A stretch of DNA of 64,000 nucleotides from Methanobacteriota archaeon. GTDB lineage: Archaea > Halobacteriota > Methanomicrobia > Methanomicrobiales > Methanocorpusculaceae. The position numbers were made by a program, and so were the translations under genes. This document shows positions 27,480-34,167 of this stretch, piece after piece. Positions within the stretch are counted from its first letter, which is position 1, and each line of letters opens with the position of its first letter. The notes under the pieces were generated by a model. That model ran no database searches. It had not been told where the DNA came from and saw only the letters and a list, made by a program, of their open reading frames with translations. Location: positions 1 through 64,000 of the forward strand of contig JAEWXF010000001.1 in assembly GCA_023396065.1 (NCBI GenBank). The letters run 5' to 3'.

Positions 27480-28244
27480 ATGTCTGATTTTCCGTGTCCC
27501 AAATGCGGAGCAGCACTGCAGATACCTCCCGGAACGCAAATGGCAACCTGCAGTTACTGCGGAACGGTAACCTATATTGATCGCAGCAATGTACTGTTCT
27601 ACTATATTCTCCCGTTTACCATTCCCGAGGAAAAAGCCCGGGGTATCTTCCGCAGATGGACTGCCGGACCTGAAATGGCAAAGGAGCTTGAAGCCGGCGC
27701 ACAGATCACTGTTTTTCGGAAAGAGTACTTCCCGGTGTTCCGGTTCCGCAGGACCGTCCAGGGAAAGGAACAGGTCCTGATAAAACCCGCCCGGGGTACT
27801 GTTCTCCCGGGAATGCAGAACCTCACCGTCCCTCCGGGAAATCTCGTAGTCTATGACGCTGCATTTCAGACGGGCGACGCGGAGATACTCCAGCCTGATA
27901 TCAGCATTGCGACCTATCTGCCGGAACTTTCCGGAACAGCCATAGATCAGGCACTGGTGTACTTTCCGATCTACCGGATAACCTACGAGTTCTCCGGAGA
28001 CTCCTATGAAATCGTTCTGGACGGTTCATCCGGAGCTGTATACGCAGGCACGGTTCCCGGCAGGTCTTCTATCAGCTACGCCTCCGTCATGGCGCTCGCC
28101 TTCATTCTTGCCGCCGTCGGCGGATTTCTGATGATCACGGTCAGCCTCATCTTTGGCATTCTGATCTTCGCCGGGTTTTTTGCCGGAAAAATACTCGGAA
28201 CCCGTGTTGCCCGAAAACCGGAACTGCCGGAGGCGGGCACATGA
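27480..28244 (+). CDS. zinc-ribbon membrane protein (YdjG-like), first of operon
   Basis: Length is 254 aa. The N-terminus is a zinc ribbon (CPKCG ... CSYCG, residues 6-27), followed by a soluble beta-rich domain (about 40-195; YFPVFRFRR, VYFPIYRITYEF) and a C-terminal hydrophobic hairpin (about 200-238, SVMALAFILAAVGGFLMI ... LIFGILIFAGFFAGKI), then a basic tail. This ribbon-beta domain-membrane layout resembles YdjG of the Bacillus ydjFGHI envelope-stress operon. The downstream gene is a paralogue and overlaps by ATGA. A membrane-anchored scaffold role is inferred. Confidence 0.75.
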   Translation: MSDFPCPKCGAALQIPPGTQMATCSYCGTVTYIDRSNVLFYYILPFTIPEEKARGIFRRWTAGPEMAKELEAGAQITVFRKEYFPVFRFRRTVQGKEQVLIKPARGTVLPGMQNLTVPPGNLVVYDAAFQTGDAEILQPDISIATYLPELSGTAIDQALVYFPIYRITYEFSGDSYEIVLDGSSGAVYAGTVPGRSSISYASVMALAFILAAVGGFLMITVSLIFGILIFAGFFAGKILGTRVARKPELPEAGT

Positions 28245-29239
28245 GCGCCGCCCCCAAGATTCTTCTGACCCTGACCTGCCCCGCCTGCGGCGGACAGGTC
28301 CGGTGTGAAGAAGGAGAGAGCCTCGTTCTCTGCAATTACTGTGACTCGGTGTTTGCCCTCACCAGTGACGAAGGGGCAAACAAAATCATGTACAAACTTG
28401 TTCTCTCCAAAGACGCAGCCCTTGCCGCTGTGAAATCCTGGATGAGGCAGGGACCGAAAGCCGATGATCTGGCGGTTGTTGCGGAAATCACCGAAACATA
28501 CCCGATGTACCTCCCGTACTGGCGGCTGGTTGCCCGGGGAAAAGCCGCGGTCTGCGGGGTCGAGGAGCGTACTGATGACGAAGGGCGTACTACCAGAACG
28601 CCAAAAGAAAATCTGATCAATGCTGAGTATGCCTACAGCCGCATCGCCTGCGACATTGGCGACCTCGGGGTGAATGCCATCAGTGTTCCAGAACATGCCG
28701 AGGCCGTCTCCTGCGACGACACCTGCGACATTGTCACCTTCAGTGTTGGCAGTTCCCGCGACGATGCGTTCCGGGAGGGGCAGGAAGCCATCAAAAATGC
28801 CGTGCTGCGTGACGGGGAAAGTGGTATTGACGAGGTCACCTTCAGGAAAGCGTTCTGTTTTCCGAAAGGTTTCTCCCTGATCTACTATCCGTTCTGGATT
28901 GTCCGGTACCGGTATCAGCAGCGGGACTACTTTGCCACCGTTGACGGCATCTCCGGCGTAATCGTCTCCGGCCGTGCCCCCGGAAGCGTCGGCAGTCAGA
29001 GCCTCGCAGCAGGTATCGGTGGAGCTGTTGCCGGCGGTATTTTTGGTATTGTATCAGGCTTTGATCTGATACTCGGCGGATTCTCCCTTATTCTTTCGGG
29101 TATTATCCTCTATTTCGCATGGGTGAGGTTCCGGTACGGTGACGAGGTGATCACCGGGGAATTGTCCGGAAAAGGGATAAAATCCGGTAAAACCACCAGT
29201 ACCGTGATGCAGACAAACGCGGAGAGCTATAACTACTAG
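28241..29239 (+). CDS. zinc-ribbon membrane protein (YdjG-like), second of operon
   Basis: Length is 332 aa, a longer paralogue of the upstream protein. The ribbon is CPACG ... CNYCD (about residues 10-32), followed by a soluble domain with YLPYWRLVARG and IYYPFWIVRYRYQ, and two membrane helices (about 250-295, separated by GIVSGFDLI). Its C-terminus is polar (SGKGIKSGKTTSTVM). The repeated Y-P-F/Y-W pattern (YLPYW, YYPFW; YVPFW in the third protein) is shared by all three ribbon proteins of the operon. It overlaps the upstream gene by 4 bases and precedes the third by 11. Confidence 0.75.
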   Translation: MSAAPKILLTLTCPACGGQVRCEEGESLVLCNYCDSVFALTSDEGANKIMYKLVLSKDAALAAVKSWMRQGPKADDLAVVAEITETYPMYLPYWRLVARGKAAVCGVEERTDDEGRTTRTPKENLINAEYAYSRIACDIGDLGVNAISVPEHAEAVSCDDTCDIVTFSVGSSRDDAFREGQEAIKNAVLRDGESGIDEVTFRKAFCFPKGFSLIYYPFWIVRYRYQQRDYFATVDGISGVIVSGRAPGSVGSQSLAAGIGGAVAGGIFGIVSGFDLILGGFSLILSGIILYFAWVRFRYGDEVITGELSGKGIKSGKTTSTVMQTNAESYNY

Positions 29240-29250
29240 GAGGTGCAGGA

Positions 29251-29841
29251 ATGATTCTGAAAGAACTGAAATGTCCGGGGTGCGGTGCCCCGCTGAAAGC
29301 AAAGGTCCGGGATATGCTGCTGGACTGCAGTCACTGCGGAAAAGTGCTCCAGTTTGCTGACGGCGACGTTGTGCCCGTTGAGTATCTGATTGCAGCGCCG
29401 GTGCAGCAGTATCCAAATGCGGAACTGCTGTATGTCCCCTTCTGGGTTATCCGGGGAGAGCTGGATGTATCCCGTGAAGAGATCTCCGGCGGGGGTATCC
29501 GCCGGTTTATCAGCGGGCAGAAGCAGATGCGGGGCGTCCGGGACTTTTATGTCTGTGCGGCCGATATGCCGGAGAAGGATTCCCGTGTCTGGAACATGGA
29601 TCTGACGCTTACCCAGCCTGAGTTTCCGGACTGCCGGGAACATTTCCAGGACGGGAAGAAAGTTGTGACTGTCATGGATCGTGATACCGCTGCGGAAAAT
29701 GCCGAGTTCCTGTTCATCAGGTATGAAACAGAGATTCCCGGGACGCTGCAGAAACTGGAGTACACGTTCCATGTTCAGGGGTGCCGGATACTCTATATTC
29801 CAGTATGGAAAACATCTACTGCATATACACTTGGAGTTTGA
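29251..29841 (+). CDS. zinc-ribbon protein without membrane anchor, third of operon
   Basis: Length is 196 aa with an AGGAGGTG ribosome site. The zinc ribbon CPGCG ... CSHCG (residues 8-30) precedes the same soluble domain as the two upstream proteins (LLYVPFWVIRGELDVS; CRILYIPVWKTSTAY), but no hydrophobic hairpin follows. It is probably a soluble member of the same assembly, held at the membrane by the next gene product, a small membrane protein that starts 3 bases after its stop. Confidence 0.72.
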   Translation: MILKELKCPGCGAPLKAKVRDMLLDCSHCGKVLQFADGDVVPVEYLIAAPVQQYPNAELLYVPFWVIRGELDVSREEISGGGIRRFISGQKQMRGVRDFYVCAADMPEKDSRVWNMDLTLTQPEFPDCREHFQDGKKVVTVMDRDTAAENAEFLFIRYETEIPGTLQKLEYTFHVQGCRILYIPVWKTSTAYTLGV

Positions 29842-29844
29842 ACT

Positions 29845-30168
29845 ATGGGAGCTTTGGAAGAGAAGCGGTTTCAGCTTGGCTGGATCGCGGTTATACTGAT
29901 GCTCGGCGTTGCTATTCTTCTCGGATACTTTGGTCTGGGACTGTATGCAGCCGGAGCGTTTTTCTTTGGTCTGGGTCTGATTGTCGTTGCTTTATCGCTT
30001 GCGATCGGCAAACGTGAGATGATGCTTACCGGCGCCGGTGTGGTTCTTGCGGTCTTCGGCGGGGCTGTGCTTTTTATCAGTGCCGGAGCGGGTCTGCCGC
30101 TGGTTCTGGGAGGAATTCTTGCAGGTGCCGCGCTTGCAGCGTTCGTATACGTCGCTGCGAAGAAATAA
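29845..30168 (+). CDS. small four-helix membrane protein
   Basis: Length is 107 aa. After a short polar N-terminus (MGALEEKRFQLG) there are about four hydrophobic segments: IAVILMLGVAILLGYFGLG, AAGAFFFGLGLIVVALSLAIG, MLTGAGVVLAVFGGAVLFIS and a last one rich in Gly/Ala ending YVAAKK. It is comparable in position and size to YdjH-type membrane components. No catalytic residues are evident. It probably anchors the soluble ribbon protein encoded upstream. Confidence 0.7.
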   Translation: MGALEEKRFQLGWIAVILMLGVAILLGYFGLGLYAAGAFFFGLGLIVVALSLAIGKREMMLTGAGVVLAVFGGAVLFISAGAGLPLVLGGILAGAALAAFVYVAAKK

Positions 30169-30202
30169 GTTATAGGTTCAGGACAAATAGGTGAAGTACT
30201 CT

Positions 30203-30739
30203 ATGACAGATTTGCGTACTACCGTTCAGGATGACCGCGGACTGATTAAAAAGATCCAGCTGGCGGTTCCCGGTTTCCGTGGATATCGGCTGAAAGAGGA
30301 TGTCCGGATTGCAGACAGCATGCTGCGTCTGCAGATTGCGGACAGTATGAATACGCTGGTTCTCGGTGTTCTTGAGGCGGTGCGTGAGCGTGCTGCCCGG
30401 GCAATGGAACTGGACTGTATGAATGATATTGCTGTGGTGATTGCGGATGCGAAGGCGGCTGAGTCCCGTATCCGTCATGCGGAACAGGGGTATTCAGGGA
30501 TTTCTGCGGCGTACCGCGTTGGTGAGGAGGAGCTGAATACGATGTATGAGTATGATCTTTCTCTGATTGATGCGATCCGGGATGCGGGGTTGTCGGCGTC
30601 GGCTGCCCTGGATGCAGCGGATGCCGGGAATTATGCGGCGGTGCAGATTGATCTCCGTGCAGTCAGATCCGGTATTGCCGGTCTGAACGCTCTGTTTGCA
30701 AAGCGGATTGAGACGATGGCAGGGTTGGGTGCGTTCTGA
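30203..30739 (+). CDS. all-helical protein of the SPFH operon, unknown family
   Basis: Length is 178 aa from the ATG at 30203, placed 8 bases behind GGTGA; a GTG at 30191 overlaps that ribosome site. The protein is predicted entirely helical, with MTDLRTTVQDDRGLIKKIQL, GFRGYRLKEDVRIADSMLRLQIAD and two Ala-rich C-terminal helices. The conserved-looking GFRGYRxKEDxRxAD block is a useful search handle. It has no signal peptide or membrane helix. Its stop overlaps the ATG of the SPFH gene (TGATG). In bacteria the corresponding slot is taken by the helical PspA; this protein is not evidently PspA-like in sequence, but could play an analogous part. Confidence 0.65.
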   Translation: MTDLRTTVQDDRGLIKKIQLAVPGFRGYRLKEDVRIADSMLRLQIADSMNTLVLGVLEAVRERAARAMELDCMNDIAVVIADAKAAESRIRHAEQGYSGISAAYRVGEEELNTMYEYDLSLIDAIRDAGLSASAALDAADAGNYAAVQIDLRAVRSGIAGLNALFAKRIETMAGLGAF

Positions 30740-31956
30740 TGGGAATTTTTACGAAGGATACGAACAGCAGAATCGGGTCCGGTAAGGATATTGAAGGTGC
30801 TGATTCCCGGAAGGGTTTCTACTGGGTTGATGAGCAGAAGGGGGATAATGTTATCTGGAGGCTGCCCCGGAATGTGATGTGGAACGATAACGTGCTTGTC
30901 CGCGAGGATGAGTATGGTATCTTTTTCCGCGACGGAAAAGCTCTTGCGGTCTTTGACCGGCCTGACCGGTATGCGCTGACGACGGAGAACATTCCGGTTC
31001 TCAAGGAGATTTTAGGGACGGTTGTCGGCAGTGTTCAGATTGGTGAGTTCTACTGGGCACAGAGACGTGAGTTCCGGGATAAGTTCGGGACGAGTCAGCC
31101 GCTGGCGTTCCGTGATCCTGATTTCGGTGTGGTACAGCTGCGGATTTTTGGTCAGTTTGCATATAAGGTGACTGAGCCGATGCTGCTGATTACCCAGTTC
31201 GTGGGAACGAAGGGGATGTCCAAGTCGGCTGAGATTGTGGACTGGCTGAAAGGCCAGATCGTGATGATCTTAAACGATACGCTGGGCGAGCTGAAGGCGA
31301 AGAAGCAGATGGGTGTGCTGGATATGCCTGCGTATCTGCAGGAGATTGAGCAGCTTTGTCTGGCGAGGCTTGCGACGGAGACGGAGGTCTACGGTCTGAA
31401 GATTATGAAGCTGACCGGCCTGAACATCAATATGCCTGAGGAGGTTCAGGAGGCGATCAATAAGCGCGGCGCAATGTCGGCACTTGGTGTGAACTATATT
31501 CAGTACCAGTCCGGTAAGGCGATTGAGGGTATTGGTGAGGGTGCTGCTCAGGGCGGCGGCGAGGGTGCCGGGTTTGCGATGATGGGAGCCGGTATGGGTG
31601 CCGGGTTTGGTATGGGGAATATGATGACGCAGGGTATGGCCAATACGGGTCAGCCTGCGCCGTTTGGTACGGTGCCCCCGCAGCAGCAGGCACCGGCGCC
31701 GAATGCCGGGGCTGCGGCTGCCCGCTGTCCGAAGTGCGGTGCGGCGGTTGCCGCCGGTGCAAAGTTCTGTCCGGAATGCGGGGAGTCGATGGCGCCTCAG
31801 GGCCAGAAGTGTGCCAACTGCGGCGCGCTTCTCCTGCCCGGTGCGAAGTTCTGTCCTGAGTGCGGTACTCGTGTTGCGCCGCCGAAGTGCCCGAAGTGCG
31901 GTGCGGATGTTGCGGCCGGTGTAAAGTTCTGTCCTGAATGCGGACAGAAACTCTGA
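30739..31956 (+). CDS. SPFH/band-7 (YdjI-like) protein with three C-terminal zinc ribbons
   Basis: Length is 405 aa. Residues about 25-260 form an SPFH domain of the YdjI/virion-core-like branch (KGDNVIWRLPRNVMWNDNVLV, IFGQFAYKVTEP, GLKIMKLTGLNINMPEEVQ). A Gly/Met-rich flexible stretch (about 270-305) and a Pro/Gln linker follow, then three zinc ribbons, each CPKCG- or CANCG-type followed by FCPECG (about 325-405). SPFH proteins oligomerise at membranes. With three upstream ribbon proteins this makes six zinc-ribbon units in one operon, which argues for a shared scaffold. Confidence 0.85.
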   Translation: MGIFTKDTNSRIGSGKDIEGADSRKGFYWVDEQKGDNVIWRLPRNVMWNDNVLVREDEYGIFFRDGKALAVFDRPDRYALTTENIPVLKEILGTVVGSVQIGEFYWAQRREFRDKFGTSQPLAFRDPDFGVVQLRIFGQFAYKVTEPMLLITQFVGTKGMSKSAEIVDWLKGQIVMILNDTLGELKAKKQMGVLDMPAYLQEIEQLCLARLATETEVYGLKIMKLTGLNINMPEEVQEAINKRGAMSALGVNYIQYQSGKAIEGIGEGAAQGGGEGAGFAMMGAGMGAGFGMGNMMTQGMANTGQPAPFGTVPPQQQAPAPNAGAAAARCPKCGAAVAAGAKFCPECGESMAPQGQKCANCGALLLPGAKFCPECGTRVAPPKCPKCGADVAAGVKFCPECGQKL

Positions 31957-31970
31957 TTTTTTTTGTTTTT
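31957..31970 (+). terminator. oligo-T terminator of the zinc-ribbon/SPFH operon
   Basis: Thirteen T interrupted by one G follow the SPFH stop codon directly, a strong archaeal-type termination signal. Confidence 0.6.
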
Positions 31971-32202
31971 ACGTCCTGCCCTGTGTGCCATAAGCGAGCC
32001 GCAGAGGATGATAGTATCCGCCGTTCTTCGGAGCGCCACGAAACGCAATTTTTCCTTCTGCTTTCAGCCTGCGAATCTCCCGTTCAATGGTCGAAAGACT
32101 TTTTCCGGTTTTTTCTGCAAGCATGCGGGCATTTTGTCCGGGTTCTTGGGTGATGAGATGAAACTGGGAGTTTACCCCTTCATTATCCACATTTAGCCCT
32201 TC

Positions 32203-32232
32203 ACCGAGTGGCATCTGAAACATCCCGGTGTG
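32203..32232 (+). repeat. inverted partial copy of the trmJ-like gene 3' region
   Basis: This 30-base segment is the reverse complement of 32782-32811 at 28 of 30 positions. Read on the plus strand it still encodes TEWHLKHPGV, and both mismatches are synonymous (ACC/ACT and CCC/CCG), suggesting it derives from a homologous gene copy rather than a recent local duplication. Confidence 0.65.
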
Positions 32233-32292
32233 CGGCCACCAAGGCGCGACCGTCCGAAGACCACTTTGTTCGTGTGTATGTAGATACTTTTT

Positions 32293-32309
32293 CCGGGATT
32301 CAATCCCGG
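32293..32309. repeat. perfect hairpin in the recombination scar
   Basis: CCGGGATT-C-AATCCCGG is an 8-base stem with one loop base, flanked by T-run on the left and A-run on the right, so it could terminate transcription in either direction. Confidence 0.5.
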
Positions 32310-32351
32310 CAGGAAAAAAACACCCATGAGGCTTCGCCATCAGCTCGGCGG

Positions 32352-32393
32352 ATGAAAATGCACCCCTCCATAAGGGAGAGAGGAAATTTTCAT
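32352..32393. repeat. hairpin ATGAAAAT/ATTTTCAT
   Basis: ATGAAAAT (32352-32359) and ATTTTCAT (32386-32393) are perfect inverse complements, with a second inner pairing CTCC/GGAG. It lies between the AlbA_2 remnant and the orphan frame that follows. Confidence 0.45.
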
Positions 32394-32411
32394 GTAAAAG
32401 AGAGTGGTTTC

Positions 32412-32736
32412 ACCTCAGCCTGAGCAGTTCGCGGACGAGGCGGAGCACCGCCGCCCGCACCCGGGAAAAACTCAGATCTGTCTTCAGCGACGTCGACGAC
32501 TCCGGCACTGAGTCCACATGGCTCGCCGAGATGCGAACCGTCCGCCTCCACGGTGCCGACATCATCCACCGCAGACTGAACGAATTCAGGACCCGGAACC
32601 CGGAACTTACCCGGCATACCGAGGACGAATTCAGGATACTCTATCCCGCACTCGCAAAGGCAGGAGGAATAGTCAAAGACTTGGGCGGCACGCAAGGTCA
32701 GAGACCTTGCACGCGCCGCCCGGCTCCAACCCTGCA
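32412..32736 (+). other. orphan open frame/gene fragment in the scar region
   Basis: The plus strand is open across the region and reads SRTRRSTAARTREKLRSVFS, then VRLHGADIIHRRLNEF and DEFRILYPALAKAGG. The composition is protein-like and the codon pattern is that of genuine local genes, but there is no start signal, and the frame runs into a hairpin (32683-32721) and the trmJ 3' end. I suspect a truncated gene whose family I do not recognise; the antisense frame is less convincing. Confidence 0.3.
32683..32721. repeat. composite hairpin related to the 23.1-kb element
   Basis: Inner stem GCAAGGTC-AGA-GACCTTGC (32692-32710) is enclosed by an outer stem GGGCGGC/GCCGCCC (32683-32689 with 32715-32721). 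The overlapping sequence GACTTGGGCGGCACGC (32678-32693) matches 15 of 16 bases of the left arm at 23100-23115, so the two loci probably share a repeat family. Confidence 0.55.
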
Positions 32737-33480
32737 TCACTCTTCCTCATCCCAGTATTCACGGCCCTTCTCCTCATAGGCCACACCCGGATGTTTCAGA
32801 TGCCACTCAGTCCGCCGCAGAATACCGTGAATCGTACTTGCTTCCCGGACCGTCAGATTTGTTCGCCCGAACACCCTCTTTGCCAGAAGCAGCGTTGTCT
32901 CCCGCTTCTCAACCGGATGACCGATCCCCTCCAAAAACCGTTCAAAGTGAGCGTAGAGAGCATCCATCTCCACCCGGCTTGCAAGCAGATACTCGCCTCT
33001 CGGCAGATGCGCCAGTTCATAGCAGACCACACCGACCGCATGAGAAATATTCATAATCGGATACTCAGGAGCCGTAGGAATCGTACAGACAATATCACAG
33101 CGGCGGATTTCCTCATTGTTCAGCCCCCAGTTCTCCCTGCCGAACAGAATGGAAACCCGGCCGTCCACATTTTTGATCATCTCCCGCAGTTCTCCCGGGG
33201 CATAATACGGCATCCGCATAGGATTAGAGACCGACTTCGCAAGGCCGCCAGTCGTCGCCACCGTCAGATCACTGCGGGCAAACATCTCATCCAGCGTCAG
33301 CACCTCGGCAGACTCCAGAACATCCTTCGCATGGGACGCCCGGGCCGTCGCTTCCATCGTCATCTTCGGCGGGTTGATCAGTACCATAGTGTGGAACCCG
33401 AAGTTCTTCATCACCCGGGCAGCAAACCCGATGTTCCCCTCGTAGAGCGGCTCCACAAGAACAATATCAACCTGCGGCAT
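32737..33480 (-). CDS. TrmJ/SpoU-type RNA 2'-O-methyltransferase
   Basis: Length is 247 aa. It is a SPOUT-fold SAM-dependent methyltransferase for 2'-O-methylation of tRNA, by family probably the anticodon-loop position-32 enzyme. Motifs: VLVEPLYEGNIGFAARVMKN at the N-terminus (motif 1), LFGRENWGLNNEEIRRCD (motif 2) and IPTAPEYPIMNISHAVGV (motif 3). A helical C-terminal extension ends REYWDEEE. Its stop is followed by the scar region. It adjoins the GGGPS gene with no gap (stop at 33481, ATG at 33480), so it is the last gene of a minus-strand cluster from gatC. Confidence 0.88.
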   Translation of the reverse strand: MPQVDIVLVEPLYEGNIGFAARVMKNFGFHTMVLINPPKMTMEATARASHAKDVLESAEVLTLDEMFARSDLTVATTGGLAKSVSNPMRMPYYAPGELREMIKNVDGRVSILFGRENWGLNNEEIRRCDIVCTIPTAPEYPIMNISHAVGVVCYELAHLPRGEYLLASRVEMDALYAHFERFLEGIGHPVEKRETTLLLAKRVFGRTNLTVREASTIHGILRRTEWHLKHPGVAYEEKGREYWDEEE

Positions 33481-34167
33481 TTATCGTCTGACCGCCCGCA
33501 CCGTATCCTTCAAAACCTTCGGACCGGCCTCATACACCGCATTCCCGACCACAACTGCGTCCGCATACTGTCCCATCTCCGCTGCCTTCTCCGCAGAGTT
33601 GATACCTCCGCCGTAGAACACCTGAATATCATCCACAGCCTCGCGTACCGCCTTCGTCACCGCAGGATTCCCGTAGGTTCCGCTGTACTCAATATAGAAC
33701 ACCGGCATCCGGTAATACTTCTCAGCCACAACCGCATAGGCTGCGACCTCCTCGGGCAGCAGGTCACACTTCGCATGCGTCAGTTTTCCGACCGACGAAG
33801 CCGGGTTCAGCACCACATACGCTTCCCCCACCACCTTCTGCCAGTCAATCGGAAAATGCTGAGCCCACTCCTTATGCAGGCCGGTGAGAAACATCGGGTG
33901 TGCCGCGTTCAGCACAGTCGGAACAAACACCAGATCCATCCCGTCAAACCGGGCGCCGGTCGGATCTGCCGGTTCCACGACTACCGGCAGACCGGAGTCA
34001 CGGACCTGATCATACAGACCCGCAAGCTTCTCCGGCGTCACATCCAGTGTCCCGGACAGCATCAGAACATCCGTTCCGCTCGCGGCAATTTCTTCAATCG
34101 CTCCATTACCCAGAACCTTATCAGGATCGAGCTTCGTAATATGTCTCCATTCTTTCCAGTTGATCAT
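33481..34167 (-). CDS. geranylgeranylglyceryl phosphate synthase
   Basis: Length is 228 aa from the ATG at 34167, which overlaps the topA stop by ATGA; a GTG at 34176 is the other option. This TIM-barrel prenyltransferase makes the first ether bond of archaeal lipids from sn-glycerol-1-phosphate and geranylgeranyl diphosphate. Recognisable parts are [11 protein letters not shown] at the start, [36 protein letters not shown] (substrate loop) and the phosphate-binding FYGGGINS ... [12 protein letters not shown]. Confidence 0.92.
   Translation of the reverse strand: MINWKEWRHITKLDPDKVLGNGAIEEIAASGTDVLMLSGTLDVTPEKLAGLYDQVRDSGLPVVVEPADPTGARFDGMDLVFVPTVLNAAHPMFLTGLHKEWAQHFPIDWQKVVGEAYVVLNPASSVGKLTHAKCDLLPEEVAAYAVVAEKYYRMPVFYIEYSGTYGNPAVTKAVREAVDDIQVFYGGGINSAEKAAEMGQYADAVVVGNAVYEAGPKVLKDTVRAVRR

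Larger units (their letters stand above)
31969..32340 (-). pseudogene. C-terminal remnant of an AlbA_2/Schlafen-type ATP-binding regulator
   Basis: The last 75 residues or so (from GEGLNVDNEGVN) form the winged-helix tail typical of AlbA_2-domain ATP-binding regulators/RecG-like proteins: ARMLAEKTGKSLSTIEREIR followed by GAPKNGGYYH. The AlbA_2 and ATPase parts are missing. Homology stops near 32203, exactly where a 30-base segment matching the 3' end of the trmJ-like gene in inverted orientation begins. Upstream codons to 32340 look like chance reading frame and contain a hairpin (32293-32309). I interpret it as a broken gene left by recombination, possibly still expressed as a small DNA-binding peptide. 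Confidence 0.6.

Noticed and set aside
31726..31956. Repetitive pattern at the end of the SPFH gene, considered as a repeat array
   Set aside because: The periodicity comes from three encoded zinc ribbons, not from DNA repeats.
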